Source: Pedobacter sp. UBA1951 (lineage in GTDB: Bacteria; Bacteroidota; Bacteroidia; Sphingobacteriales; Sphingobacteriaceae). Taken from it: a stretch of DNA of 10,385 bases. A program made the position numbers and the translations under genes. The DNA lies in NCBI GenBank assembly GCA_002336465.1, contig DDEP01000196.1, positions 1 to 10,385 of the forward strand, in the 5' to 3' direction. Below the pieces are notes generated by a model. It ran no database searches. It was given only the letters and a program-made list of their open reading frames with translations, and was not told the DNA's origin. Below are positions 1 through 6,530 of the stretch, one piece after another (position 1 is the first letter of the stretch; each line of letters opens with the position of its first letter).

Positions 1-677
1 GCTATAATATGGGCAGCTTCCGTGAGTTCATTATTTTCGAATAAGATATCTGCCTGTATGTTCTTTAGCATTAAAAGTGCATCCCGATTGTTTTTGATCA
101 ATTGAAGCCCATTATTTACCATTTGCCTAGCTAGAGATAAATTGCCCATTGAACGGTAACAGATAGCCATATTGCCGTATAAACCAGCCCTGATATTGAT
201 TGATGTGGGATCCTGTTTTAAATAATCGATGGATATTTGCAGAAGGTAAAGTGCTTTATCATAATCGCCTAAACGGGTATAATTATTGGTAAGCGGTTTG
301 AGCACATATTCAAATATATCGTAGGTAAGGATTTTGTGATCACGATAATATTTAAAGGCTTTTTCATATGCAGCAATTGAACCTAAGATATCTGCATTTA
401 GCAGATAGATATAACCTTCGGTGCTCAAAAGATTAAGCCAAGCATAATATTCGTCATCATTTTTGGGTTTGCGCCATGCTTGCTGATGGGTTTGAACAAG
501 AAAATCTATCCTGTTTACAGGATCTTCATTTACATAGGCTAATCTTTCGTAAACCCATTCGCTAAGATTATCTGCTGTTCTAAATACTTTGAGTTTTTGC
601 GTAACCAAGCCTGACTGTGCAAATGTTGTTGAACAGTATAACAGAACCAGTAAGCTAATTAACTTTATGATACGCAT
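1..677 (-). CDS. Secreted TPR-repeat protein, N-terminal part (possible CHAT-domain protease)
   Basis: This open frame enters from the left edge, so only the first 225 residues are visible and no stop codon is seen. It starts at ATG 677, with an in-frame TAA a short way upstream. Residues 1-20 form a signal peptide (MRIIKLISLLVLLYCSTTFA, cut before Q), so the protein is exported. The rest is helical with TPR-like units at about 80-113, 125-157 (NNYTRLGDYDKALYLL), 163-196 (LYGNMAICYRSMGNLSLARQ) and a further one running off the edge; the Gly/Tyr/Ala spacing fits TPRs. The gene lies 41 bases downstream of the PKD/beta-barrel gene on the same strand and is probably co-transcribed with it. In Bacteroidota, secreted TPR proteins beside an ECF sigma gene often end in a CHAT caspase-like domain. 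That is inference here, because the C-terminus is outside the window. It could equally be a TPR-only protein or a TPR-containing sensor. Confidence 0.8.
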   Translation of the reverse strand, partial: MRIIKLISLLVLLYCSTTFAQSGLVTQKLKVFRTADNLSEWVYERLAYVNEDPVNRIDFLVQTHQQAWRKPKNDDEYYAWLNLLSTEGYIYLLNADILGSIAAYEKAFKYYRDHKILTYDIFEYVLKPLTNNYTRLGDYDKALYLLQISIDYLKQDPTSINIRAGLYGNMAICYRSMGNLSLARQMVNNGLQLIKNNRDALLMLKNIQADILFENNELTEAAHII

Positions 678-718
678 TAATGCTAAAATAAAGAATTAGA
701 CTGTAATCTCGGCTATGA

Positions 719-2722
719 TCAGAATTTCCAGGCCAAATAGGTCATAAGATTGTTTTTTCGATTTACTGGGTCATAAATGTAGCGGCAGCCTAAGGCAGGA
801 CCTACTCTTACAAGGCCAAATTGAACATCTGCAAATGCGGAAGCCCTGATATCTGAAAAATGCTGATTTACAGGCTCTGCATCCCTATTTAGATTTACTT
901 CGGTAATTGTTCCCTGTGCATTTATAGTCCTTAGTAAATAGCGCAACTCGTTAGCTGTTTTATGATAAAGGTCTAAGGTTACAAATGCGCCAGCACCAAC
1001 TGCAATATATTTATTGAGGTTATAACGCAGTTGTAATGGAACCGCATTAAGGGTTAATACTTTGCTGGTTTTGAAAAGCTGTTTATCTGCAATAACATAG
1101 CCTACATTATTGATCACTGTATCTTTCCTGCTGTTTTCAACAGCGGCGGGGTAGGTGTTTTTCTGGTAGCTTGTTAAAAAGGCTTCTGCCTGCCAATAGT
1201 AACGGTGCGAAGCATAAGGAGACAAAGTTGCTCCGATGGTGATATTCTTGGTATCGAGGTATGCTACATCTTGATTTCCAAAAGGGAAGCCATAACCTAT
1301 AATAAAGCCAGGCGATAAACCCATTTTGAAACGGGCTACAGCTCTGTTGGTATAAATAGGCTCATTTTTATCAAATACGATAGCCGCACCACTTTTAATG
1401 GGAAGCTTCTCGGGCTTTTCTTTGAATCTGATCTTGTATTCTACAAACCCCATGGTAGAATCAGCATCCTTAACGCCCTTTTGCTGCATACCCGGTAAGT
1501 AAATGTTATTGAATACAAAATGCACACTATCTGCTTTAAAAAGGGTTTGCAGACAGCTCTGATTGGCATAGGCAGAGTCGCAATTGATTACTTCTGGTTT
1601 TGTCTTGGTAACCTTTAAGGTTGAAGAGTCAAAAACCGGAGAAATGCTCACACCTACATCAATTTTTTTTGCTGGACCTTTGCCCGTGTTTTGAAATCTT
1701 ACTTTGTAAGTAAGTTCACGGTTCTTGCTGGTAAAACGATAATTTAACCTGCTTTTGCGTAGCACCATCTTATTGGGATCATGTGAAGCAACAATTTGCA
1801 GTTCAATGGTAAAGAACTCTGTTTCGAGCAGAGGATGATCGGGTATAAAAGCTCCAGATAATCGTACTACGGCATTGGTATCTTTCAACATTTCGGGAGT
1901 GGTTTTAAATTGCAAAAAAACAAAGCGTTCTTCATTGGTTTTGAGATTTTCAAAGCGCCATCCTTGTACATCCCTGAAATCCTTTAATTTTTCTTTGAGC
2001 AAAATTTTTTCAACTTTATCTGAAGGCAGATAAGGCTGGGTTGAAGCATAGTAAACAGGTTCGCGGTTGTTTTTCTGTGAAGGCACAAAAGCCGTATTAA
2101 TAAGCGGATTGAGGTCTGATTTCTTTTCTTGGTTGTAAGTTCTGGCTTCTTCCAAGATAAAATTATTGCTGCTAAATTCTTTGTCGTTATAGAGGATAGC
2201 CAAAGTGCCGTTTAAGTTTTGAATACCGTTTTCGGCTTTATTGCGGTAACCTAAAACCAACATCATTTCATCGCCGGGTTTAGGCATACAATTGCTTTTT
2301 AGTTCGGTGCTGCCTCCCATTTTAAAGAAACCCGATTGCGTGGTGTTTGATGCCATAAGCGGTTTATTGCCGACAGGTTTTATTGGTTTTGGACGGGTGG
2401 GAGGACGTTTGCCATCATCGTAATTATTGGTAGCGAACAAACGTACTTTAACAGAATCCAGAGTTTTAAAAATATGAGAAGGACTTTCTTCGAAACTAAA
2501 ACCACCATCTCCAAATTCCCAAAAATAAGTATAAAAAGGTGCTGGCGCACCGGCAATAGGGCGTAGAGGCCTTAGCTCTGCATTAAATTTTATGGCTCCG
2601 TTTTCTGTTATAGTGGTAATTTTAGGTGGAACAGTATCTGTTGCAGGAATAGCGATAGGTGTTTGGGCTGTAGCTTTTGCTAAGGCCAAGCAGATAAATA
2701 AAGTAAATAATACCGTTCTCAT
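719..2722 (-). CDS. Secreted PKD-domain / DUF7619-like protein with C-terminal outer-membrane beta-barrel
   Basis: This 667-residue protein begins at ATG 2722. The frame extends to a TTG at 2728, but the ATG directly opens the signal peptide (MRTVLFTLFICLALAKATAQ) and is preferred. Residues about 35-105 are a PKD-type Ig fold with the hallmark WEFGDGGFS (68-76) and a following HIF. Residues about 312-465 resemble the conserved Bacteroidota DUF11/DUF7619 repeat: SHDPNK at 313-318, then LTYKVRFQNTG, ending in VFDKNEPIYTNRA. From about 470 to the end are alternating polar/hydrophobic strands with many Gly and aromatic residues (GFIIGYGFPFG, YWQAEAFLTS), closing with a C-terminal Phe, as in small outer-membrane beta-barrels. 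The likely reading is an outer-membrane anchored protein displaying Ig-like domains. No type IX secretion C-terminal domain is seen. It sits between the lipoprotein gene and the TPR gene. Its function is unknown; the domain calls are from motif recognition only. Confidence 0.85.
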   Translation of the reverse strand: MRTVLFTLFICLALAKATAQTPIAIPATDTVPPKITTITENGAIKFNAELRPLRPIAGAPAPFYTYFWEFGDGGFSFEESPSHIFKTLDSVKVRLFATNNYDDGKRPPTRPKPIKPVGNKPLMASNTTQSGFFKMGGSTELKSNCMPKPGDEMMLVLGYRNKAENGIQNLNGTLAILYNDKEFSSNNFILEEARTYNQEKKSDLNPLINTAFVPSQKNNREPVYYASTQPYLPSDKVEKILLKEKLKDFRDVQGWRFENLKTNEERFVFLQFKTTPEMLKDTNAVVRLSGAFIPDHPLLETEFFTIELQIVASHDPNKMVLRKSRLNYRFTSKNRELTYKVRFQNTGKGPAKKIDVGVSISPVFDSSTLKVTKTKPEVINCDSAYANQSCLQTLFKADSVHFVFNNIYLPGMQQKGVKDADSTMGFVEYKIRFKEKPEKLPIKSGAAIVFDKNEPIYTNRAVARFKMGLSPGFIIGYGFPFGNQDVAYLDTKNITIGATLSPYASHRYYWQAEAFLTSYQKNTYPAAVENSRKDTVINNVGYVIADKQLFKTSKVLTLNAVPLQLRYNLNKYIAVGAGAFVTLDLYHKTANELRYLLRTINAQGTITEVNLNRDAEPVNQHFSDIRASAFADVQFGLVRVGPALGCRYIYDPVNRKNNLMTYLAWKF

Positions 2723-2782
2723 ACTCAATAAAAATAAATAAATTTAACCATAACAAGTGTTAAAACAGACCCTTTTCCAGCC

Positions 2783-2813
2783 AAAAAAAGACGAAGCCAA
2801 TTAAGGCTCCATC
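2783..2813 (-). terminator. Rho-independent terminator of the lipoprotein gene
   Basis: Read on the minus strand, GATGGAGCC and GGCTTCGTC form a 9-bp stem with two G-U pairs and the loop TTAATT, followed at once by seven Ts. It lies 27 bases after the TAA of the lipoprotein gene (2841-3809). It should end that transcript, so the next minus-strand gene at 2722 would need read-through or its own promoter. Confidence 0.85.
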
Positions 2814-2840
2814 TTTATTGCTGAATTTTTGGGAGATTGC

Positions 2841-3809
2841 TTAATAATTATTCAAAGAAGTGATTACATCTTGTATTTGTTGCTCGCTTACTTCGGTTAA
2901 GTTGAGCGTAACCATTTGGTTAGCCGTAATCGTGCTTTCCTGTACAGCCATATAATATTTTCCACCTTTTATGGAAAATGAAATGTATTTGCCTTCTGCT
3001 CCAATCGGCATCATATCATCATAACTTTTAACAGCATTAGGCCCTTCGGCAGTATATAACTGGGCTACTACATTGCTGCCTTTTGCACAGAAGTACACAA
3101 ATGTCTCTCCGTCCAACCCCATAAAAGATGCTAATCGGCCAGGATTATTTACCAAATTAACTTTTACAGTAGTTTTAGGGTTTGTGTACGAGTAGAACAC
3201 ATCGCAGTTGATCCACCCCAAATTGCCCATGTCAAAATTGTAAAATCCTTGAACAGCGTTCGATTCCATACGAATACCAGCGCCATTAGGATTTTTAAGA
3301 GGTGCTTGCCATGCAAACTGGTTATCGTTGTTCACATTTTCAGCTCCTTCCCAAATTTGGGTAATGCCTGTTCTTTTTGCTGGAATGGAAACTGAGATGA
3401 ACTGATCAGGCCTTTTATCTACGCTTGCACCGTTAACGCTGGCATTTAAGTAGATGAAGCCGTCTGAATGGAGAGGTGCTCCACTAATATGGTTGGTATT
3501 AGCCCCGCCAAATAAGATAGAGCTACGGTCTAAAAATTCACGTGCGCTAATGGTAACGGTACCTGTAACCGTAACACCGTTCTTTCTGAAAATTCCACCG
3601 GGTATGGTAATCTTTGTACCTCCTTTTAAGGTAAATGTGTTGTTAGTGCTTGCATCTATTTGTATGGTTTGTACTTTAGGACCAAATAATGCGGTAAATT
3701 CTTTGGCATCATAAGCCGAATTTGTATTGCCGCCTTTATCTTTTTTACAGGCTGCAGAAAATAAAATTAATATGATTACAAGTGCATAGTTCAGGTTTAA
3801 CTTTTTCAT
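2841..3809 (-). CDS. Putative lipoprotein with ZU5-like beta-sandwich domain
   Basis: This 322-residue protein starts at ATG 3809 and ends in TAA. Residues 1-20 are a lipoprotein signal peptide and C21 sits in the lipobox FSAAC. The mature protein begins CKKDKGG, typical of Bacteroidota lipoproteins, and lacks the acidic stretch linked to surface export, so a periplasmic-facing location is at least as likely. Residues about 55-145 contain GGTKITIPGGIFRKNG, TGTVTISAREF and SDGFIYLNASVNG. This pattern of 'G..I.IP.G.f', 'G.V.i...E' and 'L.S.G' resembles the ZU5-like / Ig-like domain of many Bacteroidota lipoproteins. Residues 185-322 are predicted mostly beta, without a family I can name. The gene diverges from the ECF sigma gene across 169 bases that hold a possible ECF-type -35 element pointing at it. 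Lipoprotein status is well supported; the molecular role is unknown. Confidence 0.88.
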   Translation of the reverse strand: MKKLNLNYALVIILILFSAACKKDKGGNTNSAYDAKEFTALFGPKVQTIQIDASTNNTFTLKGGTKITIPGGIFRKNGVTVTGTVTISAREFLDRSSILFGGANTNHISGAPLHSDGFIYLNASVNGASVDKRPDQFISVSIPAKRTGITQIWEGAENVNNDNQFAWQAPLKNPNGAGIRMESNAVQGFYNFDMGNLGWINCDVFYSYTNPKTTVKVNLVNNPGRLASFMGLDGETFVYFCAKGSNVVAQLYTAEGPNAVKSYDDMMPIGAEGKYISFSIKGGKYYMAVQESTITANQMVTLNLTEVSEQQIQDVITSLNNY

Positions 3810-3876
3810 GATTTCTAAATTTAATTCTGCTTACTCTTTTCAGGCTTTTCAGCGGTCGCCTTTTGCTTTTGCAGAT

Positions 3877-3904
3877 ATATCAATGAAGGTTGAAAAATGT
3901 TACC
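3877..3904 (-). promoter_or_regulatory. Candidate ECF-type promoter for the lipoprotein gene
   Basis: On the minus strand a GGGTAACATTTTTC stretch carries GGTAAC (3904-3899), which resembles the GTAAC-type -35 element of ECF sigma promoters. After a 16-base spacer comes TGATAT (3882-3877) at the -10 position. Transcription would start near 3870, giving a leader of about 60 bases. The -35 match is good and the -10 match is weak. The placement beside a divergent ECF sigma gene is suggestive only. Confidence 0.3.
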
Positions 3905-3923
3905 CATGAAATTTTAATTTTTT

Positions 3924-3949
3924 TTGAAAGAGGTAAAAAACTAATTTAG
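3924..3949 (+). promoter_or_regulatory. Weak candidate housekeeping promoter for the sigma gene
   Basis: TTG at 3924-3926 and TAATTTAG at 3942-3949 resemble the Bacteroidota -33 TTG and -7 TAnnTTTG elements, with one mismatch in the -7 box. The 15-base spacer is shorter than usual, so this is a weak call. Confidence 0.2.
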
Positions 3950-3978
3950 AAGGAGCTTATTGAGTTTAGCTGATAGGT

Positions 3979-4542
3979 ATGGCAAAGAAAATACATGAAG
4001 ATCAAAAGTATATTACTGCATTGCTCCATAATGATACATTAGTGATTAATGAGATTTATAAGAAATGCGCTGCAAAGGTTAAGTCGTTTGTTACCTTTAA
4101 TAATGGTAGTGCCGATGATGCTGCAGATATTTTACAGGAGGCTTTGGTAGATGTGTACAATCAGGCTAAATACAAGAATCTGGAGCTTACTTGTCCGTTT
4201 GAGCCCTTTCTTTTATTGATATGTAAGCGCAAGTGGTTAAATGAATTGAAAAAAAGAGCTGTTTTACCGGTAACAAAAACCGATGACGATTTATTACATA
4301 TTGGCGAGGATACATTTGAACAAGCAGAACAACTGGCCTTACAACAAGAACAGGCTAGCATATTCTTAAAAGCATTTGCTCAATTGGGCGAACGTTGCAA
4401 AGAAATCTTGAAATGGAGCATGAAAGGTGAAGCACAGGAAAAGGTAGCGGAAATTTTAGGCGTTACTTATGGATATTTGAGAAAAAAGAAATCGGAATGT
4501 ATGTCTGGTCTTATAAAGTTAATAGGTAAAAATCATGACTGA
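3979..4542 (+). CDS. ECF-type RNA polymerase sigma factor (sigma-70 family)
   Basis: The 187-residue length is normal for ECF sigma factors, which consist of regions 2 and 4 only. Region 2 spans about residues 20-93 and includes the core-binding helix ADDAADILQEALVDVY (45-60), followed by CPFEPFLLLICKRKWLNELKK, which corresponds to regions 2.3-2.4. An acidic, variable linker follows (100-125). Region 4 spans about 126-181, with a helix-turn-helix at EAQEKVAEILGVTYGYLRKK (151-170). ATG 3979 is the first start after an in-frame TAG shortly upstream; an AAGGAG lies too far upstream (3950-3955) to serve it. The gene overlaps the next by 8 bases (ATGACTGA), implying translational coupling to its probable membrane regulator. 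It diverges from a lipoprotein gene, which is a candidate target. Its regulon cannot be read from sequence. Confidence 0.93.
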   Translation: MAKKIHEDQKYITALLHNDTLVINEIYKKCAAKVKSFVTFNNGSADDAADILQEALVDVYNQAKYKNLELTCPFEPFLLLICKRKWLNELKKRAVLPVTKTDDDLLHIGEDTFEQAEQLALQQEQASIFLKAFAQLGERCKEILKWSMKGEAQEKVAEILGVTYGYLRKKKSECMSGLIKLIGKNHD

Positions 4543-5272
4543 GGACAAAATTTTATTGACAGCGCGATATGTGGAAGGCGATTTAGATCAAGCTGAAAGC
4601 AAACAGTTTGAAGAAAGACTGCTTACGGATACCGAGCTGCAACAATGTTTAGCAGATTATAAACGTGTGGAAGAAAACCTGAAAATGCATTTTGCTGATG
4701 ACCAGCAGCGTGATCAGCTCAAGGTCACTTTGAAACAGTTTAATAAACAACATTTTACTATAGATAAGCCAATAAACAATAAGGTTATTTCTTTAAAACC
4801 TTATATGAAATGGATATCTGTAGCGGCTGTACTCATTATAGGATTATTTATATGGGCACCGTGGAATAATGATTTGTATAAACAGTATGCAAATGATAAC
4901 AAGATGTTGGTTACCGAGCGTGGGCAAGCGCCTACTTCTGAATTAGATCAAGCTGCAACTTTTTATAATCGTCAAGAATTTGAGAAAGCTGCCGTTATTT
5001 TAGCCGAGTTGTACAAAAAAGATAATGAAAATGCATTAACGGCATTTTATTACGGTTCTTCACTAGCTGCCCTTAACCAATCAGTTAAAGCCAGAGAAAT
5101 ATTGGAAAAACTGGCAGCAGGTAATTCTGTTTACAAGTTTGATGCAGCTTATACAATTGCTTTAAGTTATCTGAAGAATGACGATAAGGCAAATTGTAAA
5201 CTGTGGTTAGAGAAAATACCAGCAGGAACCGCTAAATATGAAAAGGCACAGGAGTTGTTAAAGAAACTTTAA
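4535..5272 (+). CDS. Membrane protein with anti-sigma-like N-terminus and periplasmic TPR-like domain
   Basis: This 245-residue protein starts inside the sigma gene's stop region. Residues 1-50 (LLTARYVEGDLDQAESKQFE, then ERLLTDTELQQ) match the short helical opening seen in many anti-sigma proteins (Y.eG.L...E...FE..L..D.EL). The zinc-binding HxxxCxxC motif of ZAS-type anti-sigma factors is absent. Residues about 93-110 (WISVAAVLIIGLFIWAPW) form one transmembrane helix, preceded by lysines, so the N-terminus is predicted cytosolic. Residues about 135-228 hold TPR-like helical pairs: DQAATFYNRQEFEKAAVILA, ALTAFYYGSSLAALNQ and AAYTIALSYLKNDDKA. They would face the periplasm. Overlap with the sigma gene, topology and N-terminus together suggest it sequesters the sigma factor and senses an envelope signal through its TPRs. 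The anti-sigma role is inference. Confidence 0.85.
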   Translation: MTEDKILLTARYVEGDLDQAESKQFEERLLTDTELQQCLADYKRVEENLKMHFADDQQRDQLKVTLKQFNKQHFTIDKPINNKVISLKPYMKWISVAAVLIIGLFIWAPWNNDLYKQYANDNKMLVTERGQAPTSELDQAATFYNRQEFEKAAVILAELYKKDNENALTAFYYGSSLAALNQSVKAREILEKLAAGNSVYKFDAAYTIALSYLKNDDKANCKLWLEKIPAGTAKYEKAQELLKKL

Positions 5273-5297
5273 TGTGAAGTGACCGTAGATATAAATT

Positions 5298-5326
5298 AAA
5301 AGAGCCGGTATTTACCGGCTCTTTTT
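5298..5326. terminator. Bidirectional Rho-independent terminator between convergent genes
   Basis: AGAGCCGGTA (5301-5310) pairs perfectly with TACCGGCTCT (5313-5322). The stem is flanked by AAA on the left and TTTT on the right. On the plus strand it ends the sigma/anti-sigma operon, 25 bases after its TAA. On the minus strand it can end the redoxin/protease operon. Confidence 0.9.
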
Positions 5327-5351
5327 ATAGTTGTAGGTGAACTAAATTAAA

Positions 5352-5369
5352 CAGCGACATCCATCGCTG
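5352..5369 (-). terminator. Weak hairpin just downstream of the CIPC thioredoxin gene
   Basis: CAGCGA and TCGCTG form a 6-bp stem around a 6-base loop. On the minus strand it is followed by TTTAATTT, and it lies 12 bases past the TAA of the gene at 5382-6524. The stem is short and the T run is interrupted, so it is at most an accessory terminator ahead of the strong one at 5298-5326. Confidence 0.35.
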
Positions 5370-5381
5370 GATTTCTTTATA

Positions 5382-6524
5382 TTATTTTGCTGTTGCCAGC
5401 ATATCTTCTAAATCTTTAAATGACATTTGGTATTTCTTGCATTTGTCTATGGCCATTAGTATAAATTTCTTATAGCCAGCCATATTGCCAGCTCTTTTAT
5501 TTACAGCAGCAGCAGTTTTAATAAGTTCCAGGCTCGATTCGGCTGTAATAATTGCATCAGCCCATTTGCAGAATAAGTTTGTGATTTGAGGTGTAAAACC
5601 TTTTTTTCCTGAAATAGTGCTATATAATGCACTAAAATGAAAAGTATAGAGCACTGGGTTGGCAATGGCAAAATTTAAATAACCTACAGTATCTTTTTTC
5701 TGTCTCAAGAAATAAGATTCGCCTAAAGTTTGCAGGTTAATTTTCCAACTGTTTGCTGGGAAATATTTTTTGTGCTGACTCAAGAATTGATTAAAAGCTT
5801 GCTCAGAATTGTCATTCTTCATCGATTTGTCCAATGCAGTAAGCAATGCTTTGTCAACTACTGGTTGTAATACATCAGTTCCGTACAGGTTGGCATAAGT
5901 CTGGTAATCTTTAATGACTAAATCGGCTACTTTTTCATTGGCTGTTCTGGCAATCAGAAAAGGCATCAAAGCATTTTTTGCTTTGAAATCGGTAATGCCA
6001 TTGGCGTAGTCATCCAGTGTTTGGGCAGTTAAGCCTTTACGTGTAAGCGCAAAATTTACATATAAGGCAGGGTAATCGCTTTCTTTGTAAATAGTAGAAT
6101 AACCGTCTAAGTACTTATTGTTAACTGCATTTTCTTTAGCTGTTTTTAACAGGGATACCAAATCTCCTGGGTCTTTAAAACCAGAAGTATTCATAATCAG
6201 GCGACCATCTGCATTAAGTACCAAAAAGGTTGGGAAACCATTTAGGATATGCTGTACTTTAAGTGTATCTCCCAGTTTATCTTTAAAAATATTTACTTTC
6301 AATAAAATGAAATCCTTATCTATGGCTTTACTTACTACAGGATTAGGAAATACGTCTCTATCCATCTCTTCGCATGGAATGCAACCTGTAAAATAGCAAT
6401 CTACAAAAATGAGCTTATTGGTCTTTTTAGCCTGAGCCAATACGCTTTTCAGGTCTTCTTGAGCAAAAGAAAAACTGGTAACAAATAACAGTAATGCCGA
6501 TATTAGAAATTTAATACGGTTCAT
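5382..6524 (-). CDS. Exported thioredoxin-fold protein (Thioredoxin_7-like) with CIPC motif
   Basis: This 380-residue protein starts at ATG 6524. Residues 1-21 are a signal peptide (MNRIKFLISALLLFVTSFSF, then A, cut before Q), so it acts in the periplasm. Residues about 25-125 are a thioredoxin fold: LIFVDCYFTGCIPCEEM places the redox pair at C48 and C51, with an extra C43, and GFPTFLVLNADGR gives the cis-proline P98. The active site is CIPC without the usual preceding Trp, as in the Thioredoxin_7/DUF255-like group rather than TlpA. Residues about 130-380 are predicted helical, with no family I recognise. It is the last gene of the minus-strand run, starting 6 bases after the aspartyl protease stop, so co-expression is likely. 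Probable role: periplasmic thiol-disulfide exchange. Oxidase, reductase or isomerase cannot be told apart from sequence. Confidence 0.87.
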   Translation of the reverse strand: MNRIKFLISALLLFVTSFSFAQEDLKSVLAQAKKTNKLIFVDCYFTGCIPCEEMDRDVFPNPVVSKAIDKDFILLKVNIFKDKLGDTLKVQHILNGFPTFLVLNADGRLIMNTSGFKDPGDLVSLLKTAKENAVNNKYLDGYSTIYKESDYPALYVNFALTRKGLTAQTLDDYANGITDFKAKNALMPFLIARTANEKVADLVIKDYQTYANLYGTDVLQPVVDKALLTALDKSMKNDNSEQAFNQFLSQHKKYFPANSWKINLQTLGESYFLRQKKDTVGYLNFAIANPVLYTFHFSALYSTISGKKGFTPQITNLFCKWADAIITAESSLELIKTAAAVNKRAGNMAGYKKFILMAIDKCKKYQMSFKDLEDMLATAK

Positions 6525-6530
6525 GATTTA

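Noticed and set aside
678..718. Possible terminator or promoter between the PKD/barrel gene and the TPR gene
   Set aside because: No hairpin with a T run and no convincing promoter boxes were found in these 41 bases, so co-transcription is the simpler reading.
2729..2756. TTG and TATTTTTA on the minus strand with a 17-base spacer, as a promoter for the PKD/barrel gene
   Set aside because: The region is almost pure A/T, the -7 box misses its final G, and the transcript would start practically at the ATG.
3454..3714. Plus-strand open frame of 86 codons inside the lipoprotein gene
   Set aside because: It lies antisense within a well-supported lipoprotein gene and has no recognisable domain or start signal.
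3950..3998. AAGGAG followed by a TTG and a 12-codon frame ending within the sigma gene
   Set aside because: It looks like a short upstream reading frame, but Bacteroidota rarely rely on Shine-Dalgarno pairing and a match this small can arise by chance.
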